Origin: Paraburkholderia flagellata
GTDB taxonomy: Bacteria > Pseudomonadota > Gammaproteobacteria > Burkholderiales > Burkholderiaceae
Direction: 5' to 3'
DNA length: 64,000 nucleotides
Assembly: GCF_021390645.1 (NCBI RefSeq)
Contig: NZ_JAJEJT010000003.1
Span: forward strand, 496,001-560,000
The notes below the pieces were generated by a model. That model was not told where the DNA came from, searched no databases, and was given only the letters and a program-made list of their open reading frames with translations. The translations under genes and the position numbers were made by a program. Below, in pieces: positions 8,140 through 17,271 of the stretch. How positions within the stretch are numbered: position 1 is the first letter of the stretch; every line of letters begins with the position of its first letter.

Positions 8140-9111
8140 ATGCACGAGCTCAATGATTTTCTCCTGTCGTTGCATTGCGCAGCCCGAGAGGTTCCCTTTG
8201 AGGACTTCCAGGCGCATGCGCTCGGCCTGCTCAAGCGTGTCGTGCCTTTTGACGCGGCGCGCTGGGGAACCACGCGCCATGATGAACGCGGAGCGGCGTA
8301 CCACTCGCCCTATCTGTACAACGACTCACCCGACACGCTGAAAGACTACGACGCGGTGAGGGAAAATGATGAAGCGGCCACGTGGTGTCTCTCGCATCTC
8401 GACACAGTGACGAACTTTCAGCTGCATGACATGTGCGCCCGCAACCGTGATCCGGGCATGCTCAAATACGTCCGAGAGTATCGTCACATGCACGGGCTGA
8501 TTGTTGCGTGCAGGACGGGCGAGCACGGTCTGTTTCAGGCCATCTCGCTCTACAGCGCGTACCTTGACAAGCCGTTTGATGAATCTCAGCGCAGCATGAT
8601 GCAAATCGTGTTTCCGCATCTGCGGGAGGCACTGAATACGAGCCTCACCTTCCAGATGGAGCGCATTCGCCCGCGTGCCAGTGGGACCTTGTGGCATCTC
8701 GCGATCAGCGACTTTGCGGGAGATTTCCGGTTCGTGGAGCCCGGGTTTCGCGAGCTGTTGCGCCAGGAATGGCCGACGCTCATGCATCACGCCTTGCCGG
8801 CTGTGCTTGTGGGGCTGATCAATCCGCGCGCGCCGGCGCGGTTCCTGGGGCGCGCGATGATTGCATGGATCGATGTGCTGCACGACATGGTCTTTGTGCG
8901 GGCCCGCGCACGCATGCCCGTTGACGGACTTTCGCCCAGAGAGCTCGAAGTGGCGAGGCTCGTGGTCTCCGGTCTGACCTACAAGGACATCGCCAGAACC
9001 CTGGCACTTTCGCCCGCGACGGTTCGCAATCATCTGCAGGCAATCCACGATCGCGTGGGTGTACACAACAACGCAGAACTGACCGAGGAGTTTCGACGCG
9101 CCGGCTTCTAG
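8140..9111 (+). CDS. LuxR-family helix-turn-helix regulator
   Basis: This 323-residue protein ends with a LuxR-type DNA-binding domain (about residues 262-318: LSPRELEVARLVVSGLTYKDIA, then ATVRNHLQAIHDRVGV). The N-terminal 250 residues form a probable sensor domain of GAF/PAS-like size that I cannot assign to a ligand. The frame is open further upstream, but the ATG at 8140 has GGAG at the proper distance and the extra upstream residues look non-coding. The stop shares a palindromic CTAG with the stop of the convergent hydrolase gene. No receiver domain or autoinducer-binding signature is evident, so it is an orphan single-component regulator. Confidence 0.85.
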   Translation: MHELNDFLLSLHCAAREVPFEDFQAHALGLLKRVVPFDAARWGTTRHDERGAAYHSPYLYNDSPDTLKDYDAVRENDEAATWCLSHLDTVTNFQLHDMCARNRDPGMLKYVREYRHMHGLIVACRTGEHGLFQAISLYSAYLDKPFDESQRSMMQIVFPHLREALNTSLTFQMERIRPRASGTLWHLAISDFAGDFRFVEPGFRELLRQEWPTLMHHALPAVLVGLINPRAPARFLGRAMIAWIDVLHDMVFVRARARMPVDGLSPRELEVARLVVSGLTYKDIARTLALSPATVRNHLQAIHDRVGVHNNAELTEEFRRAGF

Positions 9112-9890
9112 TTCCGGTTCCACCAGTGCGCGGCGGCGTCCTCCAAATGGATGAAATGTCCTGCATCGAGTTCGGCGCACTGCGCGCGCGGAAAGTACTG
9201 CATCCAGGTCTTCCGCTCGGTGTCGATGTCGATGAGTGGGTCAAGGCGCCCGAAGACGATCTGCACGGAGGCGGGCTCGGTGGGCAGGGGTGATGAGGGT
9301 TGTTGTGCGGCCCAGAAGTCCTGCACGATGACCTCGAACGCACGCGGGTCCACGACGTTCTGGTGCGCAACCAGATCCAGGTACCACCGGCGACGCGCGT
9401 CCGCTGTGGGGCTCCAGTACAGATCGAAGAAGTTTGCGAAGCTCGTGACCTGCGAGGCGAGCCGTGAAAAGCGCACGTGATCACTGCCTGCCTTGAACTC
9501 CTCGAGCGCGGCGAGCAAAGGCCCGGAGGTGGGGGCGATCTCGAGCAGGCGAGTCCCGAGCCGCACGAACGCGGCGCCGATGTCGTAGACGGGTGCGAGC
9601 AGCCAGAGCTTGCGCACATGCTGCGGCGCGCGCGCGACCAGATGAAGCGCAAGATGCGCCCCGAAGGAATGTGCGATCACATCCGCCGGATGGCCCTGGG
9701 ACTCGGCGAGCATGCGCACTTCGTCTTCGGCCGCTTCAACCAACGCCTCGAAGGGATGTGAGAACAGCACGACCGAACGCGGCTGGTCCCACCAGTGAAT
9801 GGGAAGCGTGTGGCCGTAGAGATCACGCTCGGCGATCGCAGAGAGCCCCGGGCCGCCATGCAGGAACAGGGTGGAAAGGGGTGCTTCCAT
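9108..9890 (-). CDS. Alpha/beta hydrolase
   Basis: This 260-residue alpha/beta hydrolase carries the oxyanion segment LHGGPGLS near the N-terminus. The nucleophile elbow is AHSFGAH (Ser75), a likely acidic residue lies in FGRLDPLIDID, and the catalytic histidine sits in DAGHFIHLED. The HGGPG opening is shared with proline iminopeptidase-like and ester-hydrolysing members. AGGAG precedes the ATG. It is tail-to-tail with the LuxR gene, sharing a 4-bp CTAG that provides both stops. It appears to be a single-gene unit, and the substrate is unknown. Confidence 0.82.
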   Translation of the reverse strand: MEAPLSTLFLHGGPGLSAIAERDLYGHTLPIHWWDQPRSVVLFSHPFEALVEAAEDEVRMLAESQGHPADVIAHSFGAHLALHLVARAPQHVRKLWLLAPVYDIGAAFVRLGTRLLEIAPTSGPLLAALEEFKAGSDHVRFSRLASQVTSFANFFDLYWSPTADARRRWYLDLVAHQNVVDPRAFEVIVQDFWAAQQPSSPLPTEPASVQIVFGRLDPLIDIDTERKTWMQYFPRAQCAELDAGHFIHLEDAAAHWWNRN

Positions 9891-10065
9891 GTTCGCTCCT
9901 GAGGCCTGGGATCGCGGGTTGCATTGCTGCGTAGCGTCATCTTCCTTGGTCAGGCGTTCACGCGCAATGGTGCAGATGCATCATGCGTAGACCGTGCCAC
10001 CCCCACTATCCTCAACGTTCGCGCGCCACCCAGGAGCGCGGGTGGATAACGCTGAGGAGACCAAA

Positions 10066-11325
10066 ATGCCTGAACCTGGACTGCCACAGATCAAGCGCGG
10101 TATCACGTACTCACTCTCTTACCTCGCGGGTGCGGCACTCGTTGCCGCGCTGCTCGCCGCCTGTGGTGGCGGAGGCAGCGGCGGCCCGTCTGGCGCCACG
10201 TCGCAGAGCGCGTCGACCGCCGCCAATGACCCGCCGGACTCATGGGCGAGCGCGCAGGCCCAGGTGTCGAATTTTGGCGGCCCGGCCACCGTGGTCCAGC
10301 CTTCCGTCGTCGCGACCAATTCGGTCTGCAGCACCCAGGGAACCTGCGTGCCGGGGGGAATCCGTCTTGACGAAAACTGCAGTGCCCAGGCGGTGGTCTG
10401 CGGGCCTGCCGGAATCGCAGTGGATGCGAGCGGGAACGTGTACGTCGCGGGCGGCAACACGATCTACCGGTTCACGCCAGCGGGTGCGATGTCGGTATTC
10501 GCGGGCGGCGGGAGCGCGGGGTATGCGGACGGCCAGGGCGCATCGGCCCTCTTCGATGCGCCCCAGGGGATGGCGTTCGACGCGACCGGAAATCTGCTCG
10601 TTGCGGACAGTGGCAACAACGTGATCCGGAAGATCACACCAGGTGGCACTGTCTCGACCGTTGCAGGTTCGTCCGTCGAGGGTAGCGCTGATGGTACGGG
10701 CACGGCGGCGAGCTTTAGTGAGCCGGTTGACGTGGCGGTCGATGCGAGCGGCAACATCTTCGTTGCCGACGGCGGGAACAGCGCCATCCGCAAGATCTCC
10801 ACGGCGGGTGCCGTCACCACGCTCGCTGGCGGGCAGAAGGCGTCGACGTTCACCTGGCCCACCGGCGTCGCGGTAGATCCGTCTGGAAACGTCATCGTGA
10901 TGGACTTCGGCGCCCACAAGGTACTAAAGGTAACGCAGGCCGGCGCGGTTACGACGGTGGCAGGCACCGGTAGCGCGGGCTCGGCAGATGGTGCAGGCAG
11001 CGTGGCGACGTTTGGGTCTACGGGCCCGTACGATCCGCTTCACGCAGCGATCCAGTACGGCCCGGCGGGCATCGTCGTCGACAAGCTCGGCTACATGTTT
11101 GTTGTTGATCGGGGCAACAACGAGATCCGCATGATTACGCCTGCGGGTGTGGTGTCAACGCTCGCCGGTCAGCCGGGTCAAACGTGGGGTACGGCCAACG
11201 GCCCCGGCTCGGCCGCCCTATTCGATACCCCAGCGCATATTGCCATGGATGCCAACGCCAACCTCTATGTCACCGAGGACGGAAACAGTGATGTGCGCAT
11301 GCTCACGCCGGTACAAGCACACTAA
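10066..11325 (+). CDS. NHL-repeat beta-propeller lipoprotein
   Basis: This 419-residue exported protein begins with a lipoprotein signal peptide whose lipobox LLAACGGGG predicts lipidation at the Cys. A Gly/Ser-rich linker follows. The rest is a series of about six NHL-type blades, each of the pattern GVAVDASGN-(I/V)-(F/Y)VAD-GGN-IRKIT-AG-VTTLAG, for example near residues 130, 185, 240, 290 and 375. That count suits one closed six-bladed propeller exposed in the periplasm or at the cell surface. The ATG at 10066 follows TGAGGAGA. Propellers of this type bind proteins or sugars, or act as scaffolds. No enzymatic motif is visible, and it appears monocistronic. Confidence 0.85.
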   Translation: MPEPGLPQIKRGITYSLSYLAGAALVAALLAACGGGGSGGPSGATSQSASTAANDPPDSWASAQAQVSNFGGPATVVQPSVVATNSVCSTQGTCVPGGIRLDENCSAQAVVCGPAGIAVDASGNVYVAGGNTIYRFTPAGAMSVFAGGGSAGYADGQGASALFDAPQGMAFDATGNLLVADSGNNVIRKITPGGTVSTVAGSSVEGSADGTGTAASFSEPVDVAVDASGNIFVADGGNSAIRKISTAGAVTTLAGGQKASTFTWPTGVAVDPSGNVIVMDFGAHKVLKVTQAGAVTTVAGTGSAGSADGAGSVATFGSTGPYDPLHAAIQYGPAGIVVDKLGYMFVVDRGNNEIRMITPAGVVSTLAGQPGQTWGTANGPGSAALFDTPAHIAMDANANLYVTEDGNSDVRMLTPVQAH

Positions 11326-12130
11326 ATGCGGTTCTTAAACGTCCAGCGAAGCTGACTGTTCTTGCGCTCGACTGTTGTGCCCCTGGCCAGCCGAATGCAT
11401 GGTGCCATGCGTGCGCTCGCACACCGACGCGCGCACCACGCGCGCAGGCTTGCTCATGAAATTCGCCTTTAACGCATGCTGGAAATGCCTCCACGCCCAA
11501 TCCTGCCCAACAGCACGCATCGCGGTACCACCAACAGGAGACCAGGATAAACAATGCGGATCATGTCCCCGTGTTGACAGGGAAGGCGCGGTTTCTGGAA
11601 GGGCGAATCGACTGATCGCTCCAACAGTTTCGATGAGTCGCGGACCTGGTATCGTCGCCGGTCCGTTGCCTTCAATATCCTGGTGTCCGATATGTGCGCA
11701 ACTTCTGCCGCTGTGACGTCGGGCGCTGGATGACGGAAACGGGTCGGCATCCGCCGGATGACCCGCTGTTGCCAAAAACGCCCGATTTCCGCTCCGCAGC
11801 GTGTATGGCGAACGTCAACCGCTGAATCCGAATACCCCGTAAAACCTGCTGCATGCCCCTACCGCAGCCTTCTGTTTCTTTGGGCCGCCGCGCCAGCGCC
11901 AGGCTATTCCGGACTGGACAGATCCCTTCACGGGGGGACGCAAACCGGGCCAGTATCTCGCGCAGCGACGCCGGCCGCATGTGCGCTCCCACCCGTCATC
12001 CGTATCGGGGTTAACGCGCGATGGCGCTGAATCGCAAAAGATTGGCACGAAAACACAAAAGTGTCTCGCCAGTTTGGCGTATCGTCCCAAGCACTACTCC
12101 CCCCTCGCTTCACTGCCAGAAGGACACGCC
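11326..12130. other. 805-bp intergenic region, no confirmed gene
   Basis: This stretch has several minus-strand open frames of 90-145 codons (for example 11672-11992, starting MGAHMRPASLREIL) that overlap each other in different frames and match no family I know. Similar short frames are, to my recollection, annotated elsewhere in Burkholderiaceae, so this may be a dispersed non-coding repeat. The right 100 bp must hold the promoter of the BKACE gene. No tRNA or obvious hairpin terminator was seen. Confidence 0.4.
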
Positions 12131-13189
12131 ATGAATTTTCTCGACGGCCACCTCTACACCGAGAACCAGCAACCCCTGATCATCACGGCCGCGCCCTATG
12201 CGCCGTCGTGGGTACCCTCCGACTTTCCGGAAGACATCCCCGTTACGATGGAACAGCAGATCCAGAAGGCGGTGGACTGTTACAACGCAGGCGCGACCGT
12301 GCTGCACTTGCATGTGCGCGAACTCGACGGCAAGGGCAGCAAGCGTCTGTCCAAGTTCAACGAGCTGATCGCGGGCGTGCGTCGCGCGGTGCCGCAGATG
12401 ATCATCCAGGTGGGCGGGTCGATCAGCTTCGCCCCCGAGACCGAAGGCGCCGCGGCCAAGTGGCTGAGCGACGACACGCGTCACATGCTGGCCGAGCTCG
12501 ATCCGAAGCCGGACCAGGTGACGGTCACGGTCAACACCTCGCAGATGAACGTCGTCGAGCACTGGGAGGACGCGGACGTCAAGGGCACGTCCATGGAAGA
12601 CCCCGCGGTCTACCATGCCTACAAGGAGATGACGGTGCCGGCGCAGCCCGGCTGGGTCGAGGAGCATGTTCGCCGCCTGTCGGCCGCCGGCATCCAGAGC
12701 GCGTTCCAGTGCTACAACATCAACAGCTTCGACTCGGTGGAGCGCCTCATCCGCCGCGGCATCTACAAGGGCCCGCTCGTCATGAACTGGGTGGCCATTG
12801 GCGGCGGCATGGACGTCCCCAACATCTACAGCCTCTCGAACTTCGTGCGCGCGGTGCCCGACGGCGCGGTCCTGACGGTCGAGAGCTCGATGCGCAACGT
12901 GCTCCCGGTCAACATGATGGGCATCGCGATGGGCCTGCATGTGCGCTGCGGCATTGAGGACAACCTCTGGAACCAGTCGCGCACGAAGCGCATGAGCACG
13001 GTCGAGCAGATCGAGCAGCTGGTGCGCATGTCGCGTGAATTCGGCCGCGCGGTGGCGACCGCCCAGGAGGCCCGCGAGATCAGCAAGATCGGCGTGTTCT
13101 ACGACACCGTGGAAGAAACGCTCGCGGCTAACGGCTTCGCGCCGAACCGCAATGGCGCCACCCAGGGCTTCCTGCGCAAGGCAGTCTGA
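12131..13189 (+). CDS. BKACE family (DUF849) beta-keto acid cleavage enzyme
   Basis: This 352-residue TIM-barrel protein belongs to the beta-keto acid cleavage enzyme family, typified by 3-keto-5-aminohexanoate cleavage enzyme Kce. The family transfers an acetyl unit of a beta-keto acid to acetyl-CoA, giving acetoacetate and a new CoA ester. The Zn-binding pair is in VLHLHVRELDGKGSKR (His59, His61). Late conserved features are QCYNINSFDSVERLI and MNWVAIGGGMDVPNIY. The ATG at 12131 is preceded by AAGGA; residues encoded further upstream look non-coding. It is monocistronic, and the specific keto acid is unknown. It is longer than the roughly 275-residue Kce. Confidence 0.88.
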   Translation: MNFLDGHLYTENQQPLIITAAPYAPSWVPSDFPEDIPVTMEQQIQKAVDCYNAGATVLHLHVRELDGKGSKRLSKFNELIAGVRRAVPQMIIQVGGSISFAPETEGAAAKWLSDDTRHMLAELDPKPDQVTVTVNTSQMNVVEHWEDADVKGTSMEDPAVYHAYKEMTVPAQPGWVEEHVRRLSAAGIQSAFQCYNINSFDSVERLIRRGIYKGPLVMNWVAIGGGMDVPNIYSLSNFVRAVPDGAVLTVESSMRNVLPVNMMGIAMGLHVRCGIEDNLWNQSRTKRMSTVEQIEQLVRMSREFGRAVATAQEAREISKIGVFYDTVEETLAANGFAPNRNGATQGFLRKAV

Positions 13190-13768
13190 CCCGGCAACAC
13201 GTTAAACATGCTGTCGACGCCGATCGAATCTTCGCCCACAGGGCAATTTTCGGTCGGCATCCGCTGACGACAGAACGTGGTGCCATGGCGCTTGACGACG
13301 CAACGGTTTGCTGCGCCGCAGATCATGTCTTCAAACGATTCAAACGTCAGGTTAATTGATACGCAAATCAAAAGACCAAGCTGACTCAATCGCTTAGGAA
13401 TACCAATAAGAAAAGGGCCTCGGTAGGCGCAACGGTCGCTGTATTGTCTGACAGTAGGCGTGGTCGTTTCTCCCCAATGTTGTGAATACATTGAACGGCG
13501 AATCCGCCGAGGGAATCTACCGTGAACGTCTTGATCCGCAGACGGGCTCTGGCGAGCCCGCGTCCTTTTACGCGTCCCCCGATTAACATCGCTGCGCGAA
13601 TACTCCTGACCGCCCTAGCCTCAGTGGCGCTTTGCATTAACGTGACAAAGCCGTTTTGATGCTTGATCGTCTATGGGATCCCGACTATCGATGAGGATAG
13701 AAATCTGGCACGCATTCGCGAAGGTGGCAGCACGCGTGAACACCCGCACCGCCCCCGTCCGCTAGATC
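13190..13768. other. 579-bp intergenic region, nothing recognised
   Basis: This lies between the 3' ends of convergent genes (BKACE on plus, the VOC-bicupin gene on minus). It is lower in GC than its neighbours in the middle (around 13330-13400). Short open frames on both strands show no family signature. It could hold terminators for both genes or a decayed gene; I can support neither. Confidence 0.4.
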
Positions 13769-14890
13769 TCAATCACCGATCAGGAACTTTTCCGGCAACG
13801 TAATTTCGAGCAACTGGAGATCCTCTGAATAGCGCTCAAATGCATACCGCGTGTTTCCGGGGATAGTTATGCTTGCATCCGGGGCGAGCGTATAACGGTC
13901 GCCCTCCACGACGACATCGAGACTACCCGACAGCACAAAGAAGAAGCACAGTTCGGTGTTGTGCGCCTGTGCCCGACAACTCGCCTCTCCGACTGGCCGT
14001 ACAACGCGAACTCCAGCGACGCCTTGGGTCGCGTGACCAATCTGGGTATCTGACGCCTCAAAGCCGGCAATGCGCCACGGTCCCCACTTCGCTGACTTTG
14101 CCACGTGACGCACGAAACGCTGGCCATCAAAATCCCGGGCCGGATGTGAGGCGGGTGTCGGCAGCACCATTTCGTGGTCGACGACGGTGATGTGCTCAGC
14201 CGGACTGCTGAGTTCGACCACTTCCGCTCCCGCCGAGCTAGCAAGTACGCGATGTCGAATTGTCGGCGGTTGAAGTACGCAGTCTCCGGCATGCATTTCA
14301 AATGGCTCGCCCTGCCCCTCGTAGACAACGCGCACCCAGCCCTTTCTGCAAAAAATCGTCTGGAATCGGACCTTGTGAAAGTGCGTGTAATCGGGTACGG
14401 GTCCCCCATCGAGAATGCGAATGTGCGATGCGATAAATGCACCACCGTGCCTCTCCGGGAGAAGATCGCGATAGCGAAGTCCCGCCCGACCGACATTCCA
14501 GTGCGTATCTTCGTCCAGATGCGATAGCGCGAGCGCCTGACGCGTCTCTGGCTGACGGACAGGCGGATCGGCCGCCTCCAGGCGAATACTCACCCCGTTC
14601 GGTGCAACAAGTTCTCGCGCACCGGACGAAAGCTGATAAGGATCGTCGCACAGCAAACGCAACTCCTTGACGCCGTTGGAGAGGCCTACGCCAAGTCGAA
14701 GGGACAAACCATGTCCGGAGAGCATCGCCGTCGACGGGTTGTCGGCGGGAAAAATAGCGTCAATCCGAAGCCCGAGTGTCCTTGTAAGAAACTCAAGCGT
14801 TGGGCTCAGTTCGTCGCATGCCATAAGCACCTGGCAGCTGCGAATACCGGTAATTGGCTGCCGGATGGAAGAATCGTTAGGCTCGTACAT
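13769..14890 (-). CDS. VOC-like/bicupin fusion protein
   Basis: This 373-residue protein joins three small beta domains. Residues about 14-110 resemble a vicinal-oxygen-chelate (glyoxalase/dioxygenase-like) half: SPTLEFLTRTLGLRIDAIFP, then GVSIRLEA. Residues about 140-245 form a first cupin (DYTHFHKVRFQTIFCRKGWVRV, FEMHAGDCVLQPPTIRHRV). Residues about 280-365 form a second cupin (LCFFFVLSGSLDVVVEG, DASITIPGNTRYAFE). In cupin 1, His residues of THFHKV and IRHRV could bind a metal; cupin 2 lacks most of them. It ends the minus-strand unit that starts at 19983 and lies 87 bp after the threonine aldolase. GGAG precedes the ATG. A role as dioxygenase or isomerase on a pathway intermediate is inference. 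Confidence 0.7.
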   Translation of the reverse strand: MYEPNDSSIRQPITGIRSCQVLMACDELSPTLEFLTRTLGLRIDAIFPADNPSTAMLSGHGLSLRLGVGLSNGVKELRLLCDDPYQLSSGARELVAPNGVSIRLEAADPPVRQPETRQALALSHLDEDTHWNVGRAGLRYRDLLPERHGGAFIASHIRILDGGPVPDYTHFHKVRFQTIFCRKGWVRVVYEGQGEPFEMHAGDCVLQPPTIRHRVLASSAGAEVVELSSPAEHITVVDHEMVLPTPASHPARDFDGQRFVRHVAKSAKWGPWRIAGFEASDTQIGHATQGVAGVRVVRPVGEASCRAQAHNTELCFFFVLSGSLDVVVEGDRYTLAPDASITIPGNTRYAFERYSEDLQLLEITLPEKFLIGD

Positions 14891-14977
14891 GACAACGCTC
14901 CGGAAAAGTGGCTACGTCGATGTTCGCTCATCGACTCCGCGGGTATTTAAAATGAAGCTCAGTAGAGCAGATCAGAA

Positions 14978-15982
14978 TCAGCGCGTGAAATATTGCTTTA
15001 CGGCGCTAACGAACGTGTCAATGTCAGCGCGTGAAACATCCAGGTGCGTGACGAAACGGGACCCATACAACACTTGTGTGAGGATGCCACGTTCCTGCAG
15101 CCACGCTTCGAGCGGCGCACAATGCTGTTGCGGGAACTGCGCGAACACCATATTGGTGGCCTGCGACAGGACCTTCACCTGATCGATTTGCGCGAGCCCC
15201 GCAGCGAGATGCGTCGCATTGCCGTGATCTTCGGCAAGGCGTTCGAAGTTATGATCGAGCGCGTAGAGACATGCTGCCGCCAGTACGCCCGACTGCCGCA
15301 TTCCGCCGCCCAACACCTTGCGCCAGCGTCGCGCCGCCTCGATCACCGCCTTGCTGCCGACCAGCACCGACCCCACAGGGGCGCCGAGTCCCTTTGAAAA
15401 GCACATCGACACCGAGTCAAACGGCGCACACAACGCCTCGAGAGTTTGTTTCGAGGCGACGGCCGCATTACATACACGTGCCCCGTCGAGATGCGTCGAC
15501 AGCCCGCGTTCACGCGCGAGTTGCGTGGCTTCGGCGACATAACCGGCAGGCAGTACCTTGCCGCCGGTCGTGTTTTCCAGCGCGAGCAGCCGCGTGCGCG
15601 CGTAATGGATGTCGACCGGCTTGATGGCGGCGGCGATCTTGTCGAGAGGCAGGGAGCCATCCACTGCATTTTCGATTGGCTGCGGCTGGATGCTCCCCAG
15701 CACGGCCGCCCCCCCACCCTCGTCCCTGTACGCGTGCGCCGTCTGGCCAACGATGTACTCATCGCCGCGCCCGCAATACGCCATCAGCGCGGCAAGGTTG
15801 CTCTGCGTGCCGCTCGGGAGGAATAGTCCCGCCTCCTTGCCCGCGCGCTCGGCGACGCTCGCCTGCAGACGCAGCACGGTTGGGTCGTCGCCCCAGACAT
15901 CGTCGCCAACTTGTGCGGCTGCCATGGCGGCGAGCATACCCGTACCCGGACGAGTCACGGTATCACTACGCAGGTCAATCAT
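14978..15982 (-). CDS. ltaE: Low-specificity L-threonine aldolase family enzyme
   Basis: This 334-residue PLP enzyme of the threonine aldolase family cleaves beta-hydroxy-alpha-amino acids to glycine and an aldehyde. Signatures are MIDLRSDTVTRP at the start, HLDGARV (Asp166, PLP ring nitrogen) and CFSKGLGAPVGS (Lys197, Schiff base). The frame extends 7 codons further to a TTG, but the ATG at 15982 has GAGGT at the proper distance and begins with the family's conserved N-terminus. It sits 25 bp after a DUF2817 gene in the same unit. Its context with amidohydrolase-like proteins suggests a hydroxylated amino acid is released and then cleaved, which is inference. Confidence 0.9.
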   Translation of the reverse strand: MIDLRSDTVTRPGTGMLAAMAAAQVGDDVWGDDPTVLRLQASVAERAGKEAGLFLPSGTQSNLAALMAYCGRGDEYIVGQTAHAYRDEGGGAAVLGSIQPQPIENAVDGSLPLDKIAAAIKPVDIHYARTRLLALENTTGGKVLPAGYVAEATQLARERGLSTHLDGARVCNAAVASKQTLEALCAPFDSVSMCFSKGLGAPVGSVLVGSKAVIEAARRWRKVLGGGMRQSGVLAAACLYALDHNFERLAEDHGNATHLAAGLAQIDQVKVLSQATNMVFAQFPQQHCAPLEAWLQERGILTQVLYGSRFVTHLDVSRADIDTFVSAVKQYFTR

Positions 15983-16007
15983 GTGTTCTACCTCTGGTTG
16001 CAATCAG

Positions 16008-17105
16008 CTATTCGTCGGCCAGACCCGAAAGCGCCTGCAGCATTGCTGCACGCGTCTGGCCCCAGACCATCCCTTTCCAGACGTCGTTATCGCAATAGAA
16101 TGCATCCTTGAGTTGTTGACGAATGAACTGTCTCTGACTCTCATCGGACTCAGGGTGCCTCAGCAGCCACTGCGACGCGCGTAGGCGGAACATGACTTCC
16201 GCTTCCGGCCACGTGCCAAATTCAAGCCCGATGAGCGCGGCCACCGCGCCCGGACATTCATCGTAAATGCTCGTCACGACCAGCCCGGACACCTCGGCCG
16301 TGTCTTCCTGATTCTCAAATGGCGAAAATACCAATGCCCCCCACCAGGCCCGAGCCAGTTTCAGGTCATCCGGTCGCCTGCGTCCACCGTACAGCTTGTC
16401 ACCGTGTCCGAATGGCCCGAGACCGGTGTGTATGTCGATCCAGCCGATGTGCGACGCGTCGGCTGTAAATTTGCGCAAAATCCTTCGTACAGTCGTGTTG
16501 TTCCAGGTCGGTGTCTGTCCTCCATACAGGAGTCCGTTTGGCACACTGTATTGGCCTGTCACCAGCGCTTGTGTCGCTACTGCCTGGCCAAGTTCGGCGA
16601 CGCGCGAATCAAGCGCCAGTTGAGCCTCACGGCTGGGCGGCCAGGTGTCCGGGAACACGAGCGCGTCCAATTGCACGTACTTCGCGTTCTGCGGCAACGC
16701 CGCATCGAAGTTGATGTGATTCCGGTTCAGGTCAACATTGTCCTGATTGGTCCGCTGCAGATGGGAGAAACCGTAAGGGTTGATTGCATGAATCATCAGC
16801 AAGCCGATATCGGAGCGCGCTACGCGTGCCATCAAATCCGCGTCATGCAAAGCCGCCATCTGGCATCCGGAGCCGCAAAAACCCTCCGGACCGTGCGTGC
16901 CTGAACTCACGATCAGGATGCGACTCGCATCCATTCGACCGAAGTAAGCGACATCGATTGCGAGTTCTTCGCCGACCGCTCCCTTATAGTCTGGAAGCAC
17001 GAAGGTTTCCAGATGAGCGTTCTGCTGATCTGCCGCTTTCAGAAATTTACGGCGTGCCTCGCCATAGGTTCCGGAAAAATGGCGAGTTACGTTGCTTGTA
17101 TCCAT
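16008..17105 (-). CDS. DUF2817 (M14-like) zinc hydrolase, copy 1
   Basis: This 365-residue DUF2817 protein is probably a zinc carboxypeptidase/aspartoacylase-like hydrolase. A zinc pair of the HxxE type is in SSGTHGPEGFCGSG (His71, Glu74), and the third ligand is likely His226 of GWIDIHTGLGPFG. HAINPYGFSHLQRTNQDNVDLNRN carries the conserved NP-G and DLNRN motifs of the M14 fold. The frame is open for 45 more codons upstream, but the ATG at 17105 aligns with copy 2, so it is the preferred start. Copy 2 lies at 18901-19983, on the far side of the MHS transporter. The amide or peptide substrate is unknown. Confidence 0.82.
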   Translation of the reverse strand: MDTSNVTRHFSGTYGEARRKFLKAADQQNAHLETFVLPDYKGAVGEELAIDVAYFGRMDASRILIVSSGTHGPEGFCGSGCQMAALHDADLMARVARSDIGLLMIHAINPYGFSHLQRTNQDNVDLNRNHINFDAALPQNAKYVQLDALVFPDTWPPSREAQLALDSRVAELGQAVATQALVTGQYSVPNGLLYGGQTPTWNNTTVRRILRKFTADASHIGWIDIHTGLGPFGHGDKLYGGRRRPDDLKLARAWWGALVFSPFENQEDTAEVSGLVVTSIYDECPGAVAALIGLEFGTWPEAEVMFRLRASQWLLRHPESDESQRQFIRQQLKDAFYCDNDVWKGMVWGQTRAAMLQALSGLADE

Positions 17106-17271
17106 GATTTTTTTCGTAGCGCCAACATTAGGCAACGCAAAAGTTAGTCGTGCTGTCAAGCAGTTAAGGTTCCGAATGAGGACACCGCAGCAATAACCGT
17201 GTTTGCAATAGTCTTGCGTCGCGCCTGGCACCGAACGCAACGATCAGTTCTTGATACCAGTGTCGATTGAA

